Source: Pseudobdellovibrionaceae bacterium (GTDB taxonomy: Bacteria > Bdellovibrionota > Bdellovibrionia > Bdellovibrionales > Bdellovibrionaceae). From it: a stretch of DNA of 64,000 nucleotides. Position 1 is the first letter of the stretch. Each line of letters starts with the position of its first letter. The position numbers and the translations under genes were made by a program. Shown piece by piece: positions 1-7,575 of the stretch. The DNA lies in NCBI GenBank assembly GCA_022843825.1, contig JALHMX010000007.1:53619-117618 (forward strand). Direction: 5' to 3'. The notes under the pieces are model-generated. The model made no database searches. It was not told the origin of the DNA and saw nothing but the letters and a program-made list of their open reading frames with translations.

Positions 1-896
1 ACATCCAGTTCACCTGTTGAATCTTGCGTAAGAGGAATAACGTCTCCAACTTTTAAATTCATAAGGTCCTTAAGTTTTATTTCTGTCTCTCCTAAATTAA
101 CTTTAACATCGACGTGGGTCTCAAGAAGTTGCTCTTTAATAATTGAAGTCCATAGTTTTTTATCAGTTTGATCAGATTCCACTTGGAATCCCGTAGATAA
201 TTTTTGCTTTATAGGCTCAATCGTTGCATACGGCATAACCACTGCGATAGTTCCACTGATATTTTCAAGTTCAACCTCAAAAGTTGAAGCAATAACGACA
301 TCTGTAGGAGGAACAATACCCACGAACTGAGGATTAATTTCTGTTCTCTGAAAAGAGCAATCTATAACTTCAATTGTTGACCACGCTGCTTCCAAATCAG
401 TGATGGCCAGCTCAACTACTTTTTTTACTATTTGCAACTCGATAGGAGTAAACTCTTTACCGTCCATTTTAATAAAAGGACGATCAGCGCCGCCAAAAAA
501 AGAGTCCACCAAAGCATAGGCAAGCTTAGCCTCTAAGACAAATAAGGCTGAACCCCGCAAGTTATTAAAACGCAATACACTGATACACGTCGGAATTGGC
601 AAAGTGTTAATGAATTCGCCGAATTTAATAAATTCAGTCGAAGTTAAGGTGATCGAAGCAATTTTTCTTAAAGCAGATGATAGTGACACACGAAATGATC
701 GCATAAATTTTTCGTAAATAACCTCTAGCTGAGGAAGTCGACCACGAATAATACGATCCTGACTTGTTAAATCGTAGCTGATAACATTGTCATCAGATGC
801 CGTAGCTTTAGTTTTTTTGCCATCTTTGCCAACTTCGCCATCGCCGACTGCAGCTAGTAGGGCATCAACTTCGCTTTGTGATAAAACTTGATTCAT
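1..896 (-). CDS. fliM: Flagellar motor switch protein FliM (3' end cut by window edge)
   Basis: FliM sits in the C-ring, binds phospho-CheY and sets rotor direction. The reading frame opens at an ATG (894-896) with the N-terminus MNQVLSQSEVDALL, the FliM signature that contains the CheY-binding segment, and stays open to position 1. The middle domain is recognisable (SQDRIIRGRLPQLE near residue 45, then RVSLSSALRK and the LRFNNLRGSALF stretch), followed by the start of the C-terminal SpoA-like domain (VNLGETEIKLKDLMNL). About 298 residues are visible, so only the last few dozen are missing. It lies 18 bases downstream of fliL on the same strand, the usual order, and presumably shares the fliL sigma-54 promoter. 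Identification is secure. Confidence 0.95.
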   Translation of the reverse strand, partial: MNQVLSQSEVDALLAAVGDGEVGKDGKKTKATASDDNVISYDLTSQDRIIRGRLPQLEVIYEKFMRSFRVSLSSALRKIASITLTSTEFIKFGEFINTLPIPTCISVLRFNNLRGSALFVLEAKLAYALVDSFFGGADRPFIKMDGKEFTPIELQIVKKVVELAITDLEAAWSTIEVIDCSFQRTEINPQFVGIVPPTDVVIASTFEVELENISGTIAVVMPYATIEPIKQKLSTGFQVESDQTDKKLWTSIIKEQLLETHVDVKVNLGETEIKLKDLMNLKVGDVIPLTQDSTGELD

Positions 897-914
897 AGGC
901 TCTGCTTCCTTTTA

Positions 915-1460
915 TTAATTATAAATAAGTTCCGTAAAATAAACGTTGGCTATTTTTCCCTTAACTAAAAACGTATTAATATTGTCACGAATTTCATTTC
1001 TTAACTGATCTTTTCCTTCTTTCGTGGCAACTTCTTCATAGGTCTTGCTGGATAAGATAATAATAATAAAATCTCGAATCTGTGCTTTGCGATTATCAAT
1101 CTCTTGAATCACGTCTGCGCCTTTAGCCTCGAGTTCCATATTAACCTTCAACACCTTACGACCTTTGGCCCCTGCAAGATTCACAATAAAAGTTTCCAAA
1201 GGAACAACCTTACCAATTTCCTCACCCTGCTGGGCTTCTGCACCTTGCGCCTTTTGCTCGCCGGCTATAACTTGATCAATGACTTTAGAAGGATCTTGAT
1301 TTTGACTCTGACGAGACTGCATAACCATGAGTCCTACGCCCAGAACCACCAGCATATTCAAAATAACTAACCCAATAAGTAATTTCGGTTTGCCTGATGA
1401 TCCTCCGGTTTTGCCAGATTGTACTGCTACTTCCGTGGTGTTTACTTTATCTTCGGCCAC
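915..1460 (-). CDS. fliL: Flagellar basal-body associated protein FliL
   Basis: FliL is a single-pass inner-membrane protein that surrounds the stator units and supports torque. The 181-residue product has a short polar N-terminus, one membrane segment (about residues 27-47, rich in Leu, Val and Gly), a Gln/Glu-rich linker, and a periplasmic domain ending with the FliL-typical pattern of a basic DFIIIILSSKTYEEV stretch and an IANVYFTELIYN end. The start is GTG (1458-1460) with GGAG just upstream. It is followed by fliM after 18 bases. A sigma-54 promoter lies about 70 bases upstream of the start. The family match is clear from organisation and context. Confidence 0.93.
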   Translation of the reverse strand: MAEDKVNTTEVAVQSGKTGGSSGKPKLLIGLVILNMLVVLGVGLMVMQSRQSQNQDPSKVIDQVIAGEQKAQGAEAQQGEEIGKVVPLETFIVNLAGAKGRKVLKVNMELEAKGADVIQEIDNRKAQIRDFIIIILSSKTYEEVATKEGKDQLRNEIRDNINTFLVKGKIANVYFTELIYN

Positions 1461-1531
1461 TGCGATCTCCTCGATTTTAGTCTTTAAGACAATTCGTTAA
1501 ATTTTGGATACACTTCCATATAAGAATGATG

Positions 1532-1547
1532 AGCAACGAAAGTGCCA
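1532..1547 (-). promoter_or_regulatory. Sigma-54 (-24/-12) promoter for fliL-fliM
   Basis: On the minus strand the sequence reads TGGCACTTTCGTTGCT, matching the RpoN consensus with GG and GC exactly ten bases apart. It points towards fliL and would start transcription about 60 bases before the start codon. It differs at one base from the promoter ahead of flgF in this window. Confidence 0.85.
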
Positions 1548-1588
1548 ACTGGACCAACGTTTGGAAATTTGAAGTAAAGATTTTTTTT

Positions 1589-1600
1589 TCGCCGCGGCGA
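1589..1600. promoter_or_regulatory. 12-bp GC-rich palindrome upstream of the fliL promoter
   Basis: TCGCCGCGGCGA is a perfect dyad standing out in AT-rich surroundings, about 40 bases upstream of the -24 element. It is flanked by a T run and an A run that do not fit a terminator for either neighbour. It could be an operator or an enhancer-binding-protein site; this is inference from position only. Confidence 0.35.
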
Positions 1601-1708
1601 GAAAACAATTCGATTTGGGGACAGAAGTCTCGGCAAAAAGCTCCAAAAATATGACTTAGTCCAGTTAAGAATTTGTCACTAACTAGACCGTACTTTAGTC
1701 AAGAACCT

Positions 1709-2560
1709 CTATCGACTTTGGTCTTTAACCAAGGCCAAATCTTTAATAAAAACATCAACAATTTTTTTATTGCCTGCGACGAGATTACTTTGAAAAGCAT
1801 CGTATTTTTTACCTGAATAATTGACACACAATCCACCGGCCTCTTCCACCAATAAAATACCTGCAGCTACATCCCAGGGCTTAATATTTTTCTCCCAGTA
1901 AACATCAAAATTCCCCGCAGCCACTTGCGCTAAATCATAGGCTGCAGCTCCGGGACGACGAATGGCTTCTGATTTTTTCACAAAATGAGTAAAGATTCGA
2001 AGCTGTTCATTAATCACTTCCTCATAATCGGCGACAAACCCAGTGGTCATAAATGCTTCTTCTAATTTATCACAGCTTGACGCTTGAATTTTAGCGCCAT
2101 TGCAAAAAGCTCCCTGCCCCCGAACGGCCGAGTACGTCTGATTCAATATGGGGACATCGATAATTCCGATTTGAATCTGCTCATCAACTTCAAGCGCCAA
2201 GGAAATACACCAGATGGGCAATTGATGTAAATAATTAGTTGTTCCATCCAGCGGATCTAAAATCCATCGCGGTTTTTTTGATGGCCGCAGAATAACATCA
2301 GGATCAACGGCAGCAGTCTCTTCACCTAAAAAGTCATAATCAGGGCAACTCTTTTTTAAAATATTTTTTATAATCTCTTCGCTGGCCTTATCGGCATCGC
2401 TAACTAGCCCCGCCTTGTGCTTACGCTCGACGTTGCTGTTTTTCCCAAAATAATCCAGCAAACACTCTCTGCCGGCAGAAACAGCTACTTCAGCGACCTT
2501 AAAAGCCGCTTTTATCTCAGCTGAGCTGCTATAACTGGACTTTCCAGTATTGTTTTCCAT
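1709..2560 (-). CDS. Inositol monophosphatase family protein
   Basis: This is a Mg-dependent phosphatase of the SuhB/IMPase family (Li-sensitive fold), acting on inositol-1-phosphate or related sugar phosphates in the cytosol. The metal-site motifs are all present: GEET near residue 77, the WILDPLDGTTNYLH motif (Asp-Pro-x-Asp-Gly), and WDVAAG near the C-terminus. At 283 residues it is of normal family length. I chose ATG 2558-2560 because GGAG lies at good spacing before it; a GTG four codons upstream is also in frame. It is monocistronic and divergent from the SPOR gene. Substrate cannot be assigned: inositol phosphate, 3'-phosphoadenosine phosphate and fructose bisphosphate phosphatases share these motifs. 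Confidence 0.9.
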   Translation of the reverse strand: MENNTGKSSYSSSAEIKAAFKVAEVAVSAGRECLLDYFGKNSNVERKHKAGLVSDADKASEEIIKNILKKSCPDYDFLGEETAAVDPDVILRPSKKPRWILDPLDGTTNYLHQLPIWCISLALEVDEQIQIGIIDVPILNQTYSAVRGQGAFCNGAKIQASSCDKLEEAFMTTGFVADYEEVINEQLRIFTHFVKKSEAIRRPGAAAYDLAQVAAGNFDVYWEKNIKPWDVAAGILLVEEAGGLCVNYSGKKYDAFQSNLVAGNKKIVDVFIKDLALVKDQSR

Positions 2561-2576
2561 ATTCTTCTCCACAAAT

Positions 2577-2606
2577 TTGACGAAAAAACTGTTTTCAGGC
2601 TAAAAT
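2577..2606 (+). promoter_or_regulatory. Sigma-70-type promoter for the SPOR gene
   Basis: TTGACG at 2577-2582 and TAAAAT at 2601-2606 are separated by 18 bases and point towards the gene starting at 2649, giving a leader of about 35 bases. Both boxes are one mismatch from consensus. Confidence 0.5.
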
Positions 2607-2648
2607 ATAGCAATACTTTAAATATAAGTAAAAGCATAGGAAGCATTT

Positions 2649-3374
2649 ATGTCAGTAAATAAAAATAGAATTATCGAGTTATGTTTAGTTTTCTTAATCT
2701 CCATTCTTTCTTTTTCGATCGGCACCTTTGTCGGAAAAAAGTATTCTGACAACCAACATCGCTTAGCCTTGTTAGACCCTAACTACAAACATGACATCAA
2801 CGCTGTAACGACAGTGGCAACTACTGAAGAGCCAACGGTGGAAGATCCGGCAACAAATGTAGAAGCTAAACCCGAACTTACCGACGCTGATGTGGCTCAA
2901 TTAAACGAAGAAATGAACGAAGAGATCGAAGAAGATCCTTCAGCTTACGATAACTCAGCATTAGTAAAAACCATCAATCCTGATGGCACCCCAGTCGCTG
3001 AGAAAAAAGAAAAGCCAAAAAAAGAGTCTGTAAAAGCTAAAGCAAAAACTGGCGCAGAAATGGTTCGCGAAGTTGCAAGTATCTCTGAAAAAGCAAAGTC
3101 CATCGTTCAAGACACTAAAATCGTCGATGGAAAAATGCAGTACACCGTTCAGGTTGGCGCCTATGCCTCTGCCGCTGATGCTGAAAAAATCGTAAACGGC
3201 TTACAAGCCCGCGGTTACAAAGCCACACAAGCTTCAGCCACAGTCAATGGTAAAACCTGGTATCGTGTGCAAGTCGGCTTATTCAGTTCCCTCAAAGACG
3301 CCCAAGTTTACAAAAAAGAACTTGTCGAACAAAACCGCCTTACCTCCGCAATCATCCAACGCGTCAGCAATTAA
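2649..3374 (+). CDS. SPOR-domain membrane protein
   Basis: The 241-residue product has one N-terminal membrane anchor (about residues 11-29), a long acidic then Lys-rich low-complexity periplasmic linker (about 45-150), and a C-terminal SPOR domain (about 160-240, from MQYTVQVGAY to the end, with the two Q-V-G-x-[FY] strand repeats). SPOR domains bind denuded septal peptidoglycan, so the protein probably acts at the division site, like FtsN or DedD. FtsN identity cannot be claimed because the essential short helices are not recognisable. It is a single gene with its own promoter; its stop codon runs into a repeat element. Confidence 0.88.
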   Translation: MSVNKNRIIELCLVFLISILSFSIGTFVGKKYSDNQHRLALLDPNYKHDINAVTTVATTEEPTVEDPATNVEAKPELTDADVAQLNEEMNEEIEEDPSAYDNSALVKTINPDGTPVAEKKEKPKKESVKAKAKTGAEMVREVASISEKAKSIVQDTKIVDGKMQYTVQVGAYASAADAEKIVNGLQARGYKATQASATVNGKTWYRVQVGLFSSLKDAQVYKKELVEQNRLTSAIIQRVSN

Positions 3375-3434
3375 AAGGGGTCAGGCTCCCTTTCTGCTCG
3401 CAGTGCGTCTGGAAAAGGGGTCAGGCTCCTTTCC
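3373..3434. repeat. Two tandem copies of a 21-22 bp palindromic element
   Basis: AAAAGGGGTCAGGCTCC followed by CTTTC or TTTCC occurs twice, at 3373-3394 and 3413-3434, exactly 40 bases apart, between convergent genes. Read on the minus strand each copy is GGAGCCTGACCCCTTTT, an imperfect hairpin. A related element lies at 14303-14327. Confidence 0.7.
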
Positions 3435-3449
3435 TGTAAGCGGCGTGTC

Positions 3450-4778
3450 TTAATTAACTAAAATTTTAAACTCTGTATTGTGGCCAGGCCGCGAGAAAAA
3501 AGAAAGCTTAGCATTCATAGCAGCCAAATCTTTTCGCGCATTCCACAGCGCAATGCCGTTACCTGAATAGCTTACGCCAACCTTACCGTATGACACCTGC
3601 TCTTCACCTAGTTTTTTCTGAACAAACTCAGGAATTCCAACGCCGTTATCTAGCACGCGTATTTGATAACCGCCCGAAGCCTCCGTAGATTCAAATCGAA
3701 CTTGGATTTTGCGAAGCAATGGATCGGTCGCTTCAACAGAGTTATTAATTAAGTTTTTTATAATTGGATACAAAACTTTTACGTTTTTGACTTCATGACT
3801 CTTAAGTTTTTCATCGTAGTGAAATTTAATCGCTGCACTATCAACCTGAAGCTCATACTCTTTCTTAATAAGATTACATAGGCCTTCAATAGTTACTCGC
3901 TGAGTACCTGATTTGATCGTATTATTCTTGGCCGTAGCCAAAAGCTCTTCAGCAATATCGTTAATGCGCAACACAACTTGTTGCTGCAAATCCTTAAGCT
4001 CTACATTATCAATTTTATGCGCAATAATATTTAATGAAGAAATCGGCGACCGTATGTCGTGCGCAAGTTTTTGTGCGATTTTAGTTAAAGACTCCTGCTG
4101 TTTCAATTGCGAATTCAAATTTTCATTTAATATAATATTTTCCTTTGCCACTATGAGCTTATTGTAGACTTGATTCAGCTCTGCAATATCATTAAACAAT
4201 AAACTCGGCTTTCCATTATCTACATCAGTAGGCAGTCTATTAATAGACTCCGCGATCTGAAGCGCCAGCGATGTCAACTTATTGCGAATAATAAGATATA
4301 CTACAAAAATAGCTATGATAATGAGAAACAGTCCCCACACCATTTGTTGAAAATTAATACTCCAATTAATTTTTATGGCTCCGAAGCTTTGCCCCGTAGA
4401 ACTTAATATATCTTTATAAAACTCAAAGGCAGCAAAACTTTTTTCTTTCTTAACTGAACTCGAATTGTTCCGTTTCGAATATACAGCTTGAGAAAATGAG
4501 TCGTAAACCTCAAAGCTTAGAATTTTAGAATCCTCTTGCAGATAGCTTAATGTTTTCTGTATTGATACGAGATCACCCGTTTGAAGGCCCACCAGTAGCG
4601 GCTTATGTGCCGTGGTAAGAAACTTATCAATCTGATACTTAGTGTATAAATAATTTCCCGCTAATCCCAATGGAATCATAATACCCATTGCAGCGACAAG
4701 TATCTGCGTTAACTTCTTTTGAATATTAAGCTTAAGCCATTTTTCGAGATTCATTGAGTTTGTATTGCTATATTTCAT
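3450..4778 (-). CDS. Membrane sensor histidine kinase
   Basis: This is a class I histidine kinase of about 442 residues. It has a membrane segment near residues 26-46, an extracytoplasmic region of about 100 residues, a second membrane segment around 146-166, a linker, then a DHp domain whose H-box reads LAHDIRSPISSL (phospho-accepting His), and an HATPase domain with N-box NLINNSVEA, G1 DNGVGIPE and G2 GNGIALW. It directly follows the binding-protein gene; an in-frame TTG at 4782-4784 would overlap that gene's stop codon, and ATG 4776-4778 is the conventional choice. No response regulator is adjacent. The gene pair suggests that the kinase responds to a ligand captured by the periplasmic protein. 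Confidence 0.9.
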   Translation of the reverse strand: MKYSNTNSMNLEKWLKLNIQKKLTQILVAAMGIMIPLGLAGNYLYTKYQIDKFLTTAHKPLLVGLQTGDLVSIQKTLSYLQEDSKILSFEVYDSFSQAVYSKRNNSSSVKKEKSFAAFEFYKDILSSTGQSFGAIKINWSINFQQMVWGLFLIIIAIFVVYLIIRNKLTSLALQIAESINRLPTDVDNGKPSLLFNDIAELNQVYNKLIVAKENIILNENLNSQLKQQESLTKIAQKLAHDIRSPISSLNIIAHKIDNVELKDLQQQVVLRINDIAEELLATAKNNTIKSGTQRVTIEGLCNLIKKEYELQVDSAAIKFHYDEKLKSHEVKNVKVLYPIIKNLINNSVEATDPLLRKIQVRFESTEASGGYQIRVLDNGVGIPEFVQKKLGEEQVSYGKVGVSYSGNGIALWNARKDLAAMNAKLSFFSRPGHNTEFKILVN

Positions 4779-4780
4779 TA

Positions 4781-6262
4781 TCAATTCATTTCAATTTTAT
4801 CGAAATCTAAAGTAATGGTTGCAGGCTGATAACCTAAAGACTTAACAGTGACTGGGTTAAAGTAATAGCTGCCCATCTGTTCCAATATCGGTATGACAAA
4901 TCTTTTTTGTATGGCATATGCGGATAGTTTTCGCATATACCCCACTCGCTCACTACTACCACTAGCCTCAGCCGCTTCCGCATATAGTTTATCAAAATTT
5001 TTATCATTTTGCGCGTTAGCAAATTTATGTAATGGACCTGACCGAAAAGTCCCAAACATTAACAACGGGTCCAAGTTGTCGCATATCCTAGAAGAAACTG
5101 CAAAAGCAATATCCCTTGCTCTCTCCTTTGATAAAAACTTATCTGAACTAGCGTAAAATTTTAAACTAACTCCTATTTCTAAAAACTTTTTTTCCATAAT
5201 TTCCGCAAGGCTTTGCATGTTTTCACTTAGATGATTTGATACTGAAAAGACTTGTACCTTCCATTTTTTCTGTCTTAAACTCTTCGGTATTTTATCAGCA
5301 AATTGTTTTGCTAATGCCATGCTGTAATCGTTTTTTGTATTACTCTTAGACCAAAAGTTAGTGGGCAAAAACTCATAATTTTTATTAGCATCTCGAAAAA
5401 GTGGTGTTAACTCATCTCTATTAACCAAATAAAATAATGCATTTCTAAAGTTTATATCTTTCGACAAATCATTTTCAGTATTCAGAAAGAAAGCCATTAT
5501 AGTAACTGGAATCGGAGTTAAATATTTTTTTTCATTTATAATTTTGTTTTGTATAAAACTGATGTCAAAATTTACATTATCCGTCGCCTTCTTATATAGC
5601 TCAATTTGTTTAAACTTAGTATTTGCATGAGCTGATCTTAAAACTATTTTTTCTTCTGTTTCATTGATGACGCGATATTTTCCAGTTCCTACAGGGTATT
5701 TCTTCCAAGTAAGTAAATCTTCCTCGTAAAATCTTTGACTAGTGATCGAAAAGTATGGCCTTGTTAAAGAAAATAAAAACGTCGGACTTGCGTATCTAAG
5801 CTTTACCTCAATAGACAAGTCGTCAACAATCTTTACTCCCTCTACTTTTCTAGATTGATATTTGACGCTCGGAGCAATATTTTCCGTTCCTACTATCGAT
5901 CCTAGATAGACGTTAAACAATGAGGCTTTATCAGAAAAAAATCCGCGCAATATAGAAAATTCTAAATCTTTTGAGTTTGGGCTTGTTCCATCGTGAAACT
6001 TTACGTTAGGATCTAATGACAATAAGTAAGTTTTTTTTTGAGAGTTCCATTTCCAGTTTTTTACTATCGATGATTTTAGTTCAAAATCACTTTCAACCTC
6101 TAGATTACTGCCTCTGACATTATAGTTAAAAGTTGATAATATTGTCCCTCCCGCGCCTTCTGTATATATAGGAGCATTATCTAAAGTCATCAAAATTTTA
6201 AGTGTATTCTTAGAATATGCTAAAGTTGTATAGAGAATTACTAGAATGAACACGATCTTCAT
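4781..6262 (-). CDS. Periplasmic solute-binding protein, family 5 (peptide/oligosaccharide type)
   Basis: The 493-residue product has a Sec signal peptide (residues 1-17, no lipobox cysteine) and the layout of extracellular solute-binding protein family 5: an early WKWNSQKKTYLLSL strand, KFHDGTSPNSKDLEFS (the family's hallmark segment) near residue 90, SPTFLFSLTRPYF, GTGKYRV, and a NxxFRNALFYLVNRDEL segment. Members bind oligopeptides, dipeptides, nickel or sugars for ABC import. No permease or ATPase gene is nearby; instead a histidine kinase gene follows at once. It therefore may serve as a sensory co-receptor rather than as part of an importer, which is inference. It stands alone upstream after a 157-base AT-rich gap. 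Confidence 0.87.
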   Translation of the reverse strand: MKIVFILVILYTTLAYSKNTLKILMTLDNAPIYTEGAGGTILSTFNYNVRGSNLEVESDFELKSSIVKNWKWNSQKKTYLLSLDPNVKFHDGTSPNSKDLEFSILRGFFSDKASLFNVYLGSIVGTENIAPSVKYQSRKVEGVKIVDDLSIEVKLRYASPTFLFSLTRPYFSITSQRFYEEDLLTWKKYPVGTGKYRVINETEEKIVLRSAHANTKFKQIELYKKATDNVNFDISFIQNKIINEKKYLTPIPVTIMAFFLNTENDLSKDINFRNALFYLVNRDELTPLFRDANKNYEFLPTNFWSKSNTKNDYSMALAKQFADKIPKSLRQKKWKVQVFSVSNHLSENMQSLAEIMEKKFLEIGVSLKFYASSDKFLSKERARDIAFAVSSRICDNLDPLLMFGTFRSGPLHKFANAQNDKNFDKLYAEAAEASGSSERVGYMRKLSAYAIQKRFVIPILEQMGSYYFNPVTVKSLGYQPATITLDFDKIEMN

Positions 6263-6419
6263 ATCCCCGCCTTAATAGAAACTAAAAATATAAACATATA
6301 TTAAAAAACTATAGTAACACACTGAAAATATTGCAATAAAACGGACAACTTGTGAAAACTAAATAATGGGATTTAAAAACATATATGTTGTTGTTTATAT
6401 TTATTTCACGATAATAAAC

Positions 6420-7550
6420 CTAATCTAACCAAAGAGCGCTTGCTGAAGAAATTCTGCCTGATTTTCCAGGCTCATGTTTGTATACATTGTCGGTAATCGA
6501 GTCAGCATCTATCCAGCCATCATTGTTCATTTTTTGCCACTCTTCACCCCAGGAGTTATGCACCTTAAAGACATCTTTACATTGAGTGTTTGAACCTTTT
6601 ACGCACACTTTTTTGTAACCAGAAATTACTACCGAGTGACCTAGTTTGCATTTTTCACTACTGTCGTAGGCCATACACAAGCTGGGATACAAAACTGGCT
6701 TACCTCGCCCCAATATATCGATAATCTTTGTCTTAAGATCAGCTGATGTAGCTGTAGATCCATCTATCGGATAAGCCATAGCATCATAGGGCGACGGAAA
6801 CCTTTTCATATCACATCCACTAAAAAATAGTGCATACAAAAATTTATCATAAGAATCTCTAGTGAGTGCTTTTTTTAAGCTTGCAAGATTTGCATTCAAT
6901 CCAGCCTTAGAGTTAATCTCATTAATACAGTCACTACAATCAAGTATATCTGCTTCGGTTTTCCCCTTATTTGAGTCATACATCTTTTTTAAATATGCAA
7001 AAAATTGATCCCTTTTTTGTAAGCCCTCTGTCCCGCTAGTGCTAAAACTATTCACTAATCGATCAAATGGTTTACATGATTCTAATATGAAATCTCCTCC
7101 GTTTATTTTTACCCTGTTAAGAATGTCATACATACTGCTTGCCTTATCTTGATTGGGCTGAAAAGTGCGCTTAACTTCTGGGTCTTGATGCGTGTATATC
7201 ATAGCACCAAAGTAAGATATGGCTTTGTCCGCAGGCGGAGAGTTACAATCAATGATGTTATTTTTATCTCTATTACATGCATACCATTGCATCAGTGCGG
7301 CCATGCTAAAGGCCCGACATTCGCCTAGTTCATCTTGAGTTTTTACAGGAGGCATATTAGGTATAATCACAGTGCTATCTTTTACCTCCTGGTAAACAAC
7401 GGTAGGCTTAGGATTAGCCCTGGATATATCGTCGCCTTGTACATAAACTGGAATAAATGGACTGATAGGTTCAGCTAACACAGCACTAGATGATAAAATA
7501 ACTGTGCCGGACAAAAGTAGTAAGCTTAATTGTTTTGTTAATTTATGCAT
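6420..7550 (-). CDS. Secreted papain-like (C1-type) cysteine protease
   Basis: A signal peptide (residues 1-26, ending AVLA) precedes a papain-fold domain. The oxyanion Gln (Q72) and nucleophile Cys (C78) lie in TQDELGECRAFS, the His (H305) in LGHSVVISGY, and the Asn (N332) in VHNSWGEEW, all in the correct order for a C1 peptidase. The domain is longer than papain, with an insertion of roughly 100 Cys-containing residues between Cys and His. It has no obvious prodomain. The start codon lies only 25 bases from the divergent start of the HExxH protein, which suggests shared regulation. It is probably a secreted degradative enzyme; the target is unknown. Confidence 0.82.
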   Translation of the reverse strand: MHKLTKQLSLLLLSGTVILSSSAVLAEPISPFIPVYVQGDDISRANPKPTVVYQEVKDSTVIIPNMPPVKTQDELGECRAFSMAALMQWYACNRDKNNIIDCNSPPADKAISYFGAMIYTHQDPEVKRTFQPNQDKASSMYDILNRVKINGGDFILESCKPFDRLVNSFSTSGTEGLQKRDQFFAYLKKMYDSNKGKTEADILDCSDCINEINSKAGLNANLASLKKALTRDSYDKFLYALFFSGCDMKRFPSPYDAMAYPIDGSTATSADLKTKIIDILGRGKPVLYPSLCMAYDSSEKCKLGHSVVISGYKKVCVKGSNTQCKDVFKVHNSWGEEWQKMNNDGWIDADSITDNVYKHEPGKSGRISSASALWLD

Positions 7551-7575
7551 ATCTTATTGATAACATTATAGCAGT

